Source of the DNA: Halorubellus sp. JP-L1 | GTDB taxonomy: Archaea > Halobacteriota > Halobacteria > Halobacteriales > Natrialbaceae | Length of the DNA stretch: 64,000 bases | Reading direction: 5' to 3' | Assembly: GCF_011440375.1 (NCBI RefSeq) | Contig: NZ_JAAOIR010000001.1 | Span: forward strand, 496,001 to 560,000 | In this document: positions 31,160 through 38,606 of the stretch, piece after piece | How the letters are laid out: each line of letters begins with the position of its first letter | Position numbering within the stretch: the stretch's first letter is position 1 | The notes under the pieces: generated by a model | The model's input: the letters and a program-made list of their open reading frames with translations, nothing else | The model's database searches: none | What the model was told of the DNA's origin: nothing | Position numbers and translations under genes: made by a program

Positions 31160-32755
31160 TTAGATCCCTGAAACCCCTGTATCGTCCGCGTCGTCATCGG
31201 CGCCGTCGAGCGCGCCGATCTCCTCGAGGCGCCGGATTCCCTGCTCGGCCATGTACCAGGCCGCGATGTAGTCCGGCGTGTGCCCCTCAAGCCGCCCACC
31301 CTGGAGGGTCAGCGAGAGTGCGGCCTGGATGAAGTCCTCGGTCGGGCCGTGGCCGCGGTAGAACTGGATTCCGCCCTGTTCGACGAGCGTCCGCAATCGC
31401 GGGATTCCGTTCTCCCACGAGTGCTTCCTGCCTGTGGTGGGGATGCCGGTCACCTTCGCGCGCAGCGACGGACTAAACTCGACGGCGTCGTTCGCGACGT
31501 ACTGCTGCATCCCGTTCGACTCGATCACGACCACGGCCGGGTCGAAGCGGTCGTCGAAGTCCATCAGGGTCGCGCGGATCTCGCTGGGCTGCATGCCTTG
31601 GGCGGCGTGGGCGTCCAGGAGGCGTCGGCGGCCATCGCGACCGACGCGGAACGCGACGAACGCCGCCAGGTCGCCCGTGTCGCTCTGCGCGGGGTCGTGC
31701 GCGACGACGGTCGCCTCGCCGGCACCAGGCGTCAGCTCCCGTGGAGGTTCGCGGCCACGGATCGAGCAGCCGTCGTCGTCGACGAGCTGGTCGACGTCGC
31801 TCTTCTCGATGAGGTTCCCGCTCGCGCCCTGGATGGTGAGGGTGTACTCGCGCCAGAAGAGGTAGTCCGCCATCTTCGTGCGCTTGTCCGCGAGCCACTC
31901 TGGGCCGCGAGCCTCAGGCCAGAGGAGTTGGAGCGTCTCCCCGTCGCGCCACGGACTGTTGACCTCCGTGTAGTACGCGGGATCGGGGCGGCGGGCCTGC
32001 CAGTCGTCGTCTTCTCGGAACTCCTGGTCCCACGTGTCGAGGATGGCGGGGAACTCGCGGAGCGCGTAGCCTTCGTAGTCGCGGTAGTGGTTGTAGATGT
32101 CGTCCGGGCGCTTCCGGGTGCCGACCATCACGGTGCGACCGTCGTCCTTGACCATCGGCTGGGCGACGCCGTCCACCCAGTTAAGCACGCTCTCGGTCTC
32201 CCCGTCACCCTGCTCCTTGATTATGTCGTCCAGGATTAGGAGATGCGCGCGGGCCCCCTCGATTGCGCCCTTCAGCCAGCCCGTCGTGAGCGATGAGCCG
32301 TTCGCGAACTCCTTGGTCTTCTTCGAGTCCGTGTCCCGGGGCTTGTTGAGGTTCAGCAGCCACGGATTTCGGTCGATGAACTTGTTGAGTTCGCGGTCGG
32401 CCTTCTCGTAGGCCTGATCCATCGTGTTCATCGCCCAGATCACGCGGTAGCCGTCGAGGTACTCGAGGCACGCCACCGCGAACGCGGTGATGATCGTGGT
32501 CTTCAGGCCGTCGCGGTGACAGAGGAGTGCGAGGTCGCCGTCGACGTCGGCCTCGCCGGCCAGGTGTCGGAGCCACTGTTCGTGGTGGTCGCCGAGTGGA
32601 CTCCAGTCGTCGTACTCCGCCTGCATGTAGCCTTGGGTGAGTTTGTTCGCGAAGTCCAGCCAGCACCCGTGCTCGAAGGGGTTGTACGCCGCGCGGATCT
32701 CCGCACGCGACAGCTCCACCTCCGTCTGCGAGGGGTCGCCGGCTGTGCTACTCAT
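31160..32755 (-). CDS. terL: Terminase large subunit (packaging ATPase/nuclease), 531 aa
   Basis: The ATPase part has a Walker A-like 'HRDGLKTT' (residues 80-87) preceded by 'GDLALLC', and Walker B 'HLLILDDIIKE' with Asp176/Asp177. The RNase H-type nuclease part has 'VVAHDPAQSDTGDLAAFVAF' (Asp354), 'VVVIESNG' (Glu412) and a C-terminal Asp/Glu region. The start overlaps the small subunit stop by 8 bases. It pumps viral DNA through the portal and cuts it. All essential motifs are present, supporting a functional provirus. Confidence 0.93.
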   Translation of the reverse strand: MSSTAGDPSQTEVELSRAEIRAAYNPFEHGCWLDFANKLTQGYMQAEYDDWSPLGDHHEQWLRHLAGEADVDGDLALLCHRDGLKTTIITAFAVACLEYLDGYRVIWAMNTMDQAYEKADRELNKFIDRNPWLLNLNKPRDTDSKKTKEFANGSSLTTGWLKGAIEGARAHLLILDDIIKEQGDGETESVLNWVDGVAQPMVKDDGRTVMVGTRKRPDDIYNHYRDYEGYALREFPAILDTWDQEFREDDDWQARRPDPAYYTEVNSPWRDGETLQLLWPEARGPEWLADKRTKMADYLFWREYTLTIQGASGNLIEKSDVDQLVDDDGCSIRGREPPRELTPGAGEATVVAHDPAQSDTGDLAAFVAFRVGRDGRRRLLDAHAAQGMQPSEIRATLMDFDDRFDPAVVVIESNGMQQYVANDAVEFSPSLRAKVTGIPTTGRKHSWENGIPRLRTLVEQGGIQFYRGHGPTEDFIQAALSLTLQGGRLEGHTPDYIAAWYMAEQGIRRLEEIGALDGADDDADDTGVSGI

Positions 32756-33464
32756 TGGTGTCCTCCTGGAGGGTTGCTTCGCGGATGGCCGCGGCAGTCT
32801 CCTCGGGGAGCTCCACGGAGTGATCGACGTCGCCGTCCACCTGCATGTTGATGTCCGTCTGGTAGACGCCGAGGACGTCCGCCTTCGCCTCGAGGTGCGA
32901 GCTCTGTTCCTGGCGCGCCATCGCCTGCCCCTTGAGATCGGGCTGGTCGCGACGCACCCCGCAGAACTCGCTCGTGTACTTCGGCGACCCGTCGATCGCC
33001 TTCACCGGCATCGACTCGCCAGGATGAACCTGGCGACGCTCGTCGGTGAACCGGATGATGACGTCCCGGGGCTCCGCCCACTCCAGGTAATCCTCGTCCT
33101 CTGGGTCGACGCGCTCCCAGCCCGGCGCCTTCACTGGGCCGTCGGCGTCGAGCGGGACTTGCTGGGTCTGCGGGACCACGCGCTTGATCGGCTCGTCCTC
33201 GGTGGCCTGGGTTTCGGCGTCGCGAGCGCGCTGGTACATGCGCTCCTCGCGCTCGGCGACCTGGAGGCGGACGTCCGCGTTCTCCTTCTCGATCTGCTCG
33301 ATGACCGCCTCCTTCGGCTCCTCGTTGAGGTAGCCGCGGATGGTGGATGCCGCGTAGGAGCCGATTCCCTCGGCCTCGAAGCGCTCCTGGATGTCACTGA
33401 CGTCGAGGTTGTCGAGGTAGTGCCATTTGAGGGCGAGCGTGACACGGCGGTCGCGGGTTGACAT
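32748..33464 (-). CDS. terS: Terminase small subunit, 238 aa
   Basis: Encoded directly before terL. The N-terminal helix-turn-helix ('ALKWHYLDNLDVSDIQERFEAEGIGSYAASTIRGYLNEEPKEAVIEQI') recognises viral DNA; a coiled coil ('ENADVRLQVAEREERMYQRARDAETQ') and beta/C-terminal part follow. Family is assigned from synteny with the clear terL and from the helix-turn-helix plus coiled-coil layout. It begins the late operon. Confidence 0.85.
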   Translation of the reverse strand: MSTRDRRVTLALKWHYLDNLDVSDIQERFEAEGIGSYAASTIRGYLNEEPKEAVIEQIEKENADVRLQVAEREERMYQRARDAETQATEDEPIKRVVPQTQQVPLDADGPVKAPGWERVDPEDEDYLEWAEPRDVIIRFTDERRQVHPGESMPVKAIDGSPKYTSEFCGVRRDQPDLKGQAMARQEQSSHLEAKADVLGVYQTDINMQVDGDVDHSVELPEETAAAIREATLQEDTNE

Positions 33465-33497
33465 GGTAGGGGAGAGTGTTCTGGGGTGTTCTGACTG

Positions 33498-33514
33498 GAC
33501 TTATACTTTAAGTG
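33498..33514 (-). promoter_or_regulatory. Likely late-operon promoter
   Basis: On the minus strand, TTAAAGTATAAG lies about 38-50 bases before the TerS ATG (33464), in a short gap after the 54-aa gene. It resembles an archaeal BRE/TATA element. Confidence 0.5.
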
Positions 33515-33523
33515 GCTCTCGAG

Positions 33524-33688
33524 TCAGCCGGTGATCCGCCAGGGGAGGTCGGCTTCGGCGTCCTTGGTGCGGCGTTTCGCCTCGGTCGCGCAGGGTCCGC
33601 AGGCGTCTTCGCCGTCGACCGAGTGGGGTGCGTCGAAGAGCCCGCTCTCGCGGCAGTCCTCGACGAGGCGGAGTGAGCATTCCCACAT
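33524..33688 (-). CDS. Small viral Cys protein, 54 aa
   Basis: Starts MWECSLRLVEDCRESGLFDA and has CGPC near residue 30, a likely four-Cys zinc site. It begins three bases after the stop of the 181-aa gene, so is co-transcribed. Not recognised. Confidence 0.55.
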   Translation of the reverse strand: MWECSLRLVEDCRESGLFDAPHSVDGEDACGPCATEAKRRTKDAEADLPWRITG

Positions 33689-33690
33689 GG

Positions 33691-34236
33691 TTACTGGAAG
33701 CCGCGGGGGTCGAGGCCGTTCCCAGCGTCGTAGGCGTCGGTGACCCAGGCGGTGGCGTCCTGCATGTCGACTTCGCGAAGGTGTGCTCGTGGGTGCTGGA
33801 GTGGTGCGGGTTCCTCGTGGGCGTCGATCGCGACGTGGTCGCCGCGGTCCCAGCCTCGGATGTGGAGTTGGCGGTGTGGGTACTCGAGGCTGGGGTCGTA
33901 GAAGTAGCGTCGCGCGTTGAGATCCTCGCCCTTGTAGTGATAGGAGAGGAGCCAGCCTGGTTCGTAGGACTGCTGCCCGAGCGCCACTCGGACGTCCTCG
34001 AGGTTGCCCTGGATGGCGCCGAGGGCATCTATCGGGGGCTTCGGCGTGCTGAAGAAGCGCCGGCGAAGGTGGTAGCCGAGCCGGCGGAGGGCGCGCCACG
34101 GGAGACTCGACAGGGGGACGCGCCCCGTCTTCCGGTAGTGGCGGGCGGCGCCGGCGCTCCCGGCGAGGGCGGTCGCGACGGTCGCCGTCAGGTCGGGGTG
34201 GGCGAGGAGCCAGATGAGGACGTCCGCGGGGGTCAC
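33691..34236 (-). CDS. Viral protein with N-terminal hydrophobic segment, 181 aa
   Basis: The first ~30 residues ('PADVLIWLLAHPDLTATVATALAGSAGAARHY') are amphipathic or hydrophobic. A basic region follows, then a domain (about 85-165) with 'WLLSYHYKGEDLNARRYFYDP' and 'PHRQLHIRGWDRGDHVAIDAHEE' that resembles a family seen in haloarchaea without known function. The start overlaps the upstream membrane gene's end. A role near packaging or lysis cannot be assigned. Confidence 0.6.
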   Translation of the reverse strand: MTPADVLIWLLAHPDLTATVATALAGSAGAARHYRKTGRVPLSSLPWRALRRLGYHLRRRFFSTPKPPIDALGAIQGNLEDVRVALGQQSYEPGWLLSYHYKGEDLNARRYFYDPSLEYPHRQLHIRGWDRGDHVAIDAHEEPAPLQHPRAHLREVDMQDATAWVTDAYDAGNGLDPRGFQ

Positions 34237-34520
34237 GATCTGTCTCCGTCGTCGTTGTTCTGGGTGGGGCCTTGGCCTTCGATGAGGTACTCGATGGATT
34301 CGGGGCCGACGATGATGGCGCCGGTGATCGCGAAGGCTGTCATGGGGTCGGCGCCGAGGTGCATCGCGTAGATGCCGGCGATGGCGCCGACCAGTTGGAC
34401 GAGTGCCTTCAGGGTCTTGAACGTCTTGAGCGTCATCCGGTATCGGCTCCGTAGGCAGTAGTCGAGGCGCGAGTTGTACTCGGCGAGCTCTTGTTTGAGG
34501 GTTGGTCTGTGCGTGGACAT
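34233..34520 (-). CDS. Small membrane protein, possible holin, 95 aa
   Basis: Charged N terminus ('TLKQELAEYNSRLDYCLRSRYRMTLKTFKTL'), then hydrophobic segments 'LVQLVGAIAGIYAMHLG' and 'MTAFAITGAIIVGPESIEYLI', then a charged tail. Two spans and this size would suit a holin or membrane anchor. The gene overlaps the next by four bases. No family match; lysis role is speculation. Confidence 0.55.
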   Translation of the reverse strand: MSTHRPTLKQELAEYNSRLDYCLRSRYRMTLKTFKTLKALVQLVGAIAGIYAMHLGADPMTAFAITGAIIVGPESIEYLIEGQGPTQNNDDGDRS

Positions 34521-34536
34521 GGTCGCATCCGTCAGG

Positions 34537-34625
34537 CCCGGAGGCGGAGTTGAACCGCCTGCCGCCCAGGGGTGGAAGCCATGATCAGAGAAGGAGTCTC
34601 GGGCGGTGTCCGGTCTCGGTCCGGG
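34537..34625 (-). other. tRNA-like structure (T-arm plus acceptor, non-canonical anticodon part)
   Basis: On the minus strand a perfect T-arm (GGCGG-TTCAACT-CCGCC, 34543-34559) is followed immediately by TCCGGG, which pairs with CCCGGA at 34620-34625 as an acceptor-like stem. Inside, a 6-base stem (34562-34567 with 34601-34606) encloses a 33-base loop. The loop has no proper anticodon context and the variable region is only two bases, so this is not a normal tRNA gene. It may be a decayed or viral tRNA-like element. Confidence 0.4.
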
Positions 34626-34684
34626 TACTATGGTGGTGTCAGTAAGTCACAACCGCTTTGCTTCTGGGTGATCTATTATGGGGG

Positions 34685-35023
34685 ATGACCTCGCTGGACC
34701 AGCTTTTTGACCTCCTGAGCAAAGAACGGTGCCGGTACGCCCTCTACTACCTTGAGGAGCAGGAGGGCCCGGTTTCCGTAGGGGATCTAGCAGCACAGGT
34801 CGGCGAGTGGGAGGCGGATCCAGGGCAAGTGCCCATCACCGAGGAGAAGTTTCGGGATGTAAAGGTGGAGTTACACCACGATAGCCTCCCGAGAGTCAGC
34901 GAGGCCGAATATGTCAGGTATGACGCCGATGAAGGGGTTGTTGAGATTACTGACGAACCGCCTGATTTCAGGGCGATAACCTCAGTTGCGAAAGTCATCG
35001 AGCGTCCAGACCGGAATCCGTAA
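34685..35023 (+). CDS. DUF7344-type haloarchaeal winged-helix protein, 112 aa
   Basis: Matches the haloarchaeal pattern 'LDQLFDLLSKERCRYALYYLEEQEGPVSVGDLAAQVG...' followed by 'VKVELHHDSLPRVSEAEYVRYDADEGVVEIT', a winged-helix domain of the DUF7344 type. It is on the plus strand, alone among leftward genes, with an AT-richer promoter-like stretch at about 34640-34680. It is probably an autonomous regulator. Start ATG at 34685 preferred over the weak upstream frame. Confidence 0.75.
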   Translation: MTSLDQLFDLLSKERCRYALYYLEEQEGPVSVGDLAAQVGEWEADPGQVPITEEKFRDVKVELHHDSLPRVSEAEYVRYDADEGVVEITDEPPDFRAITSVAKVIERPDRNP

Positions 35024-35281
35024 CAAATTCTCCAAAACCGGAATGGCCGGCGCGGGGTTTCACCGCGCGTCGCGGTCTCTCGCGGTCGCATCCCAGGTTA
35101 TCCCCGGGGCAGCGCCACTCAAGTGCGACGCCCAGTCGATTGCCGACCCGTGGCAGGCAGCTGGTCCTGTGAAGAAGCGGTCGCGTGTCGTGACATGCGA
35201 ACCCGACGTCCAGGGATGATGGTTCGCCGCGGCCGCCTGCCTCGATCGCGGGAGCGGTCAGTAGCCCTCGGGCCGTGCGAT

Positions 35282-35294
35282 GTGGAAGCCACGC
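35282..35294. promoter_or_regulatory. Copy of the GTGGAAGCCACGC motif
   Basis: An exact copy of the 13-mer found in inverted orientation at 4483-4495 in the lysogeny control region. It lies just downstream of the leftward 226-aa gene, in the 278-base gap 35024-35301, which otherwise shows nothing. The surrounding CCACGCGTGG is palindromic. Confidence 0.4.
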
Positions 35295-35301
35295 GTGGCC
35301 G

Positions 35302-35982
35302 TCATCGGGATGCCAGTCCGCGACCGTGCTTGATGCCGAGCGCAGCGGCCGCCCGGAAGATGTCCATGTCCTTGCCAGCGTGCTCGTCCAGGGACTTGCC
35401 GTGACGGACGGCCGTTCGCATCGCTCGCTCGCACACCAGGAGCCCATGCTCCTCGAGGCGCCGGGCGAGGGTGGACACACGCGCGAGTGCCTCCCGTCGG
35501 GAGAGCGTCTCCGAGGGTGACCGGCCCGCGATCGCGCCGCACTCTCCGCAGACGGTCCGCGGGGGGTACGTCGAGAGTTCGCCGTGCGTGCCGGTTGCCT
35601 CTAGGACGAGGTCTTCCATCCCGTCGTCGTCCTCGTTGTCGGTGTTGAAGCGGAGGCGGGCTCCGGTCTCGCCGTGCTCGACTTCGTCGTGCCCGCTCTG
35701 GCCGGCGCCGACACGGCGGTGGTCGCGCTTGATGACGGCGAAGCACGAGTTGCAGACGTCGGGCTCGTCGAGGACGAGCTCGTCGAACGCTTCGTCGGGC
35801 TCGAAGCCGAGACTTGAAGGTTCGGGCACGAACTCGGTGAGTGCGGTCTGCTGGCTGGTGGTGGTCGTTGACATCTCGGAGAACGGACGCAGGGCTATCT
35901 GGGAGCCCGCCGCGTCACAGGTGGCCTCGACGACGGACTGTGTCGGTGCGTCGTTACCAGATGATGGTGGATTGTGTGGCAT
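35302..35982 (-). CDS. Viral zinc protein, 226 aa
   Basis: Contains 'VCNSCFAVIKRDHR' and 'VCGECGAIAG', likely zinc ribbon halves separated by ~90 residues, and a helical C-terminal domain ('LSRREALARVSTLARRLEEHGLLVCERAMRTAVRHGKSLDEHAGKDMDIFRAAAALGIKHG'). Related proteins are common in haloarchaeal proviruses; function unknown. It ends six bases from the next upstream gene, so is probably co-transcribed with it. Confidence 0.65.
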   Translation of the reverse strand: MPHNPPSSGNDAPTQSVVEATCDAAGSQIALRPFSEMSTTTTSQQTALTEFVPEPSSLGFEPDEAFDELVLDEPDVCNSCFAVIKRDHRRVGAGQSGHDEVEHGETGARLRFNTDNEDDDGMEDLVLEATGTHGELSTYPPRTVCGECGAIAGRSPSETLSRREALARVSTLARRLEEHGLLVCERAMRTAVRHGKSLDEHAGKDMDIFRAAAALGIKHGRGLASR

Positions 35983-35987
35983 AAGCG

Positions 35988-36275
35988 TTAGGAACCCCCA
36001 GTTCTCCCCCCTCCCCCGTCGGGGGATTCAGAGGGCGCGTAGCTCTTCCGCGGGCGCATGGTGCCGGGTTCGAGTCCGTCGCACTGCTCGAGGTCGCCCT
36101 GTTTGGTGAGGTCGCGGAGACGGTCGGTCGCGGTGGCGTGGGCGATCCCGAGGTGGGATGCGACGGTCTGTGGGGCGACGCCGCCCTCGGCACGGTCGCG
36201 GTTCTCGGGGTCGGCGTACAGCTCCTCGACGGTCTGGATGATCTCGTGGTCGTGTGTGGTGTTGGGCGCTGGCAT
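35988..36275 (-). CDS. Winged-helix DNA-binding protein, 95 aa
   Basis: Central 'IIQTVEELYADPENRDRAEGGVAPQTVASHLGIAHATATDRLRDLTKQGDLEQCDGLEPGTMRPRKSY' is a MarR/ArsR-like winged helix with a clear recognition helix. The disordered tail is Gly/Ser-rich. It is co-directional with the 226-aa gene and lies beside the 21-base inverted repeat (36311-36540), which could be its operator. Confidence 0.8.
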   Translation of the reverse strand: MPAPNTTHDHEIIQTVEELYADPENRDRAEGGVAPQTVASHLGIAHATATDRLRDLTKQGDLEQCDGLEPGTMRPRKSYAPSESPDGGGGRTGGS

Positions 36276-36310
36276 CTGGGGTTGCTGGGTTGTCTCGATC
36301 CGCGTGAGTT

Positions 36311-36540
36311 TGCGTCAGAATCTGACGACGAGGAGAACGTCCGCGTCACCAGCTCGACGCGTCGATTCCACGACGCTCCGCTACGCTCTCGCTAACGCAC
36401 CCACCGCTACCGAACACATGTTTACAGAGAGTGGTTGGGTGGAGGTTAGAGCATGTCGAGAGGCGGAGGTTTCCCGACCCGTGATCGAGGCATCTGTTAG
36501 GCCCCCTCCTCGCTATCTTTCGTCGTCAGATTCTGACGCA
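36311..36540. repeat. Perfect 21-base inverted repeat, each arm containing CGTCAGAWTCTGACG
   Basis: Arms at 36311-36331 and 36520-36540 are exact reverse complements; each contains a 15-base palindrome (36313-36327 and 36524-36538). They flank 188 bases, the gap between the winged-helix gene and the 362-aa gene plus its last codons. A half-site recurs near 37132. Paired operators are likely; a small invertible segment is the alternative. Confidence 0.6.
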
Positions 36541-37585
36541 CCTCTCCACCCGTCGCATCAGACAGATCCATCACCACGCAACTCTGCTGGTTCCGGCGCT
36601 CGCCACGCACGAACTGGATGCTCTCGACTGGCTCCAGCGACGTCGCCCCGTTGATCGGGCGATAACCGAGCTCGTCGTGGTCGCTCGACGCGTCGTGTCC
36701 GTCCGCGGCACGCTTCATCGCGTCCAGGACCGTGTCGCGGTGGAGACCGCCGCCAAGACGCGAGTCTACGCCGTCTCGCGTGAGGGTGGCCTCGCCAGAG
36801 TCCTTGCTGGACGCCTTGTTGTAGAGCGTCTGCCGGATGATCCGTGCCCGCCCGTCGGGATCGTCGGCGGTCCCGCTCCCATCGCTACGGACCATCGCGA
36901 CACGTTGCTCGAGATCCGTGACGCGCTCGTCGAGGTCACGCGAGCGCGTCCACACGTCAGTCATCGAATCAGCGTCCACCGCAGTGGAGACGGTGTCCTC
37001 GCCGACGATGACCTGGGCGAGCTGGCGATTCTGCTTGTGGAGGGCATCGGTGAGCGCGGCGAGCTCCGTCACCTGCGATTCGAGCTTGTCGACGCGCTCC
37101 CGGAGTTCGCCCTGGTTGGCCTGGCCGTCCGATTCTGACGCCGGGTCCTCGGACGTCTCATCCTGGGCCTCATCCCCTGGGCTTGGACTGGACGCTGGCT
37201 GCTGGTCCGCTTCGACTGGCTCCGGCTCAGGGGCTGGGTCGGGTGCCTCCTGTTCGCGGCGCTTGTGGAACGGGACGTCTCCGTCGGACGAATCGTCCTC
37301 GGCGCCGTTCGTGGTGTCCTCAGTGGTATCAACGTCGACGTCGTCGACGGCGGGGAAGTCCTCGAGGACGACGCCAGTGGTGTCGCCGGACGCGAGGGCG
37401 TTCTGGATTGCCCTCCCGACGAGGCGCTCGGCGGTGGCGTCGTCGACGTCGGAGTAAGCGTCGGCGATCTGCTCGACCGTGGTCTCCGGGGTGAGCTTGA
37501 CCTTGCTGCTGTCGACGCGACGCTCCCACGCCTCCAGGGGCGTCTCGTCGTCGACGGCCGGGTCGAAGTCTATGCTGAACGTCAT
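36497..37585 (-). CDS. Viral coiled-coil-type protein, 362 aa
   Basis: N-terminal ~85 residues are structured ('DETPLEAWERRVDSSKVKLTPETTVEQIADAYSDVDDATAERLVGRAIQNALASGDTTGVVLEDF'). A long acidic disordered region follows (to ~175). A coiled coil covers ~180-250 ('LRERVDKLESQVTELAALTDALHKQNRQLAQ...TRSRDLDERVTDLEQRV'). The C-terminal part has 'GTADDPDGRARIIRQTLYNKA', 'GLHRDTVLDAMKRAADGH'. The true start is the ATG at 37585, overlapping the upstream TGA. A DNA-binding or replication-associated role is possible; I do not recognise the family. Confidence 0.65.
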   Translation of the reverse strand: MTFSIDFDPAVDDETPLEAWERRVDSSKVKLTPETTVEQIADAYSDVDDATAERLVGRAIQNALASGDTTGVVLEDFPAVDDVDVDTTEDTTNGAEDDSSDGDVPFHKRREQEAPDPAPEPEPVEADQQPASSPSPGDEAQDETSEDPASESDGQANQGELRERVDKLESQVTELAALTDALHKQNRQLAQVIVGEDTVSTAVDADSMTDVWTRSRDLDERVTDLEQRVAMVRSDGSGTADDPDGRARIIRQTLYNKASSKDSGEATLTRDGVDSRLGGGLHRDTVLDAMKRAADGHDASSDHDELGYRPINGATSLEPVESIQFVRGERRNQQSCVVMDLSDATGGEVRQNLTTKDSEEGA

Positions 37586-37728
37586 CGGGCGACCACCTCG
37601 TCCAGGCGGTGGACGCGATTGCAGTGCGGACACTCGACGCGGGCGTCCTGAAGCCGCCAGCCTGGTGCGATGATCCGGCCGGTGTCGGGGCAGACCATCG
37701 TTGGCGTGCAGCCCGTACGGGCGCTCAT
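37582..37728 (-). CDS. Tiny viral zinc protein, 48 aa
   Basis: Reads MSARTGCTPTMVCPDTGRIIAPGWRL... with C-x6-C and later CPHC, giving one likely zinc site. Overlaps both neighbours by ATGA. Not recognised. Confidence 0.6.
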   Translation of the reverse strand: MSARTGCTPTMVCPDTGRIIAPGWRLQDARVECPHCNRVHRLDEVVAR

Positions 37729-37844
37729 CGGGGCACCTCCTGCTCGGCGGTCGTGGTGCTGGTTTCGTCGACGAGGTCATTCCCGCAGTCTTCGCAGCGA
37801 TAACAGCAGTCGCCTCGGTGGCCACAGGCGGGACACTCGATCAT
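37725..37844 (-). CDS. Tiny viral zinc-ribbon protein, 39 aa
   Basis: Reads MIECPACGHRGDCCYRCEDCG..., with CPAC and CEDC pairs that form a complete zinc ribbon. It is the first gene after the tRNA-proximal end of the provirus and is followed by overlapping starts. A short ribbon like this probably binds nucleic acid or partner proteins. Confidence 0.65.
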   Translation of the reverse strand: MIECPACGHRGDCCYRCEDCGNDLVDETSTTTAEQEVPR

Positions 37845-37976
37845 GCGGCCACCCCGCTCCGGCTGGTGACGGCTTGAGAACTATCTATTGCGTGATGTGA
37901 TTCATCAGGCCCGTAATGCCTTCCTACTGGCGTTTTCTCTCGAGATGCCGCGTTGAATTGTAAGCAGAACGAGAGA
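37845..37976. other. Provirus end and attachment region
   Basis: Short non-coding stretch between the last viral gene and the 3' end of tRNA-Thr. The attachment core should lie within the 3' part of the tRNA (37977 to about 38000), as in other archaeal tRNA-targeting elements. No second copy is in the window to define it. Confidence 0.5.
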
Positions 37977-38050
37977 AGCCAGGAGGGGGATTCGAACCCC
38001 CGAAGTCTCGATTACAAGTCGAGTGCATGAACCGCCCATGCTCTCCTGGC
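37977..38050 (-). tRNA. tRNA-Thr (anticodon TGT)
   Basis: A full cloverleaf of 74 bases can be drawn: 7-base acceptor (GCCAGGA/TCCTGGC), D stem GCAT/ATGC, anticodon stem CTCGA/TCGAG with loop CTTGTAA, and T-arm GGGGG-TTCGAAT-CCCCC. The discriminator is T and no CCA is encoded. No intron. Its 3' end faces the provirus, marking the integration site. Confidence 0.95.
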
Positions 38051-38057
38051 GCGTGAT

Positions 38058-38603
38058 TCACTCTCCGTCATTGCCCTTTGTATCCGTTTCGACATCGAGT
38101 CGCTTCTCGACGACGACGCGGTGGTCGCCGTAGCCCTCGCGCTCGTAGAACGATCGCGCGCGGTCGTTCGCCGCGAGCACCTGGAGCGACACCGCCTCGA
38201 CGCCACGGAACGCGAGTTCCGCCTCCGCCGCCGACAGCAACCTCGCACCGACGCCCCGACCACGCCACTCGCTCGCGACGTAGAGATTCTCGACCGCACC
38301 TCGGTCCACGTCCATCTCGTAGCCGTCCGGGTCGACGGCGAACGTCACGAACCCCACCACGTCCGGCAGCGACGCACCGTCCTCGGCGTCGTCGCCCGAT
38401 CCGGACGCCAGCACGTCACCCGATCCAGGGCGTGCGACCAGACACGTGTCCTCGACGAGGTGATGCGCCATCGACTCGCGGATGCGGTCGCGGTTCGCTG
38501 CGGCGTGCAAGTGCGAGCCGTGCTGGCGTTGTTCCGCCGCGAGCGCCACCCACGCGTCCACGAGCGCCGTCAGGTCGGCTGTCTGCGCCCGCTCGACGCG
38601 CAT
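38058..38603 (-). CDS. GNAT-family N-acetyltransferase
   Basis: 181 residues with the GNAT core: 'VVGFVTFAVDPDGYEMDVDRGAVENLYVASEWRGRGVGARLLSAAEAELAFRGVEAVSLQVLAANDRARSFYEREGYGDH'. The RGRGVGARL loop binds acetyl-CoA; 'ANDRARSFYEREGY' is motif B. The substrate cannot be told from the sequence. It is the first chromosomal gene beyond the tRNA and starts 3 bases past the pgk stop, so it is probably co-transcribed with pgk. Confidence 0.9.
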   Translation of the reverse strand: MRVERAQTADLTALVDAWVALAAEQRQHGSHLHAAANRDRIRESMAHHLVEDTCLVARPGSGDVLASGSGDDAEDGASLPDVVGFVTFAVDPDGYEMDVDRGAVENLYVASEWRGRGVGARLLSAAEAELAFRGVEAVSLQVLAANDRARSFYEREGYGDHRVVVEKRLDVETDTKGNDGE

Positions 38604-38606
38604 CCG

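Larger units (their letters stand above)
1..37976. mobile_element. Integrated tailed provirus of a haloarchaeon (left end outside window)
   Basis: This block carries terminase, portal, protease, capsid, tail tube, tape measure, fibre, Orc1/Cdc6 and PhiH1-type repressor genes. It ends at the 3' end of a tRNA-Thr gene, a usual target for archaeal integrases. Genes beyond the tRNA are ordinary metabolism genes. No integrase is visible and no second copy of the tRNA 3' end occurs in the window, so the other attachment site should lie left of base 1. A full structural set and intact frames suggest a functional rather than decayed element. The gene order fits temperate haloarchaeal siphoviruses or myoviruses. 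No sheath gene is recognised and the tape measure is short, which favours a siphovirus. Confidence 0.88.

Noticed and set aside
34537-34625. A normal tRNA gene
   Set aside because: T-arm and acceptor are good, but there is no valid anticodon loop and the variable region is only two bases; kept only as a tRNA-like element.
36058-36654. Plus-strand gene across the inverted repeat
   Set aside because: Open but Ser/Arg-rich with no start context; it overlaps two better leftward genes. Only noted for the possible inversion.
1-37976. Insertion sequences or transposase genes inside the provirus
   Set aside because: No transposase motif or terminal inverted repeats with target duplications found.
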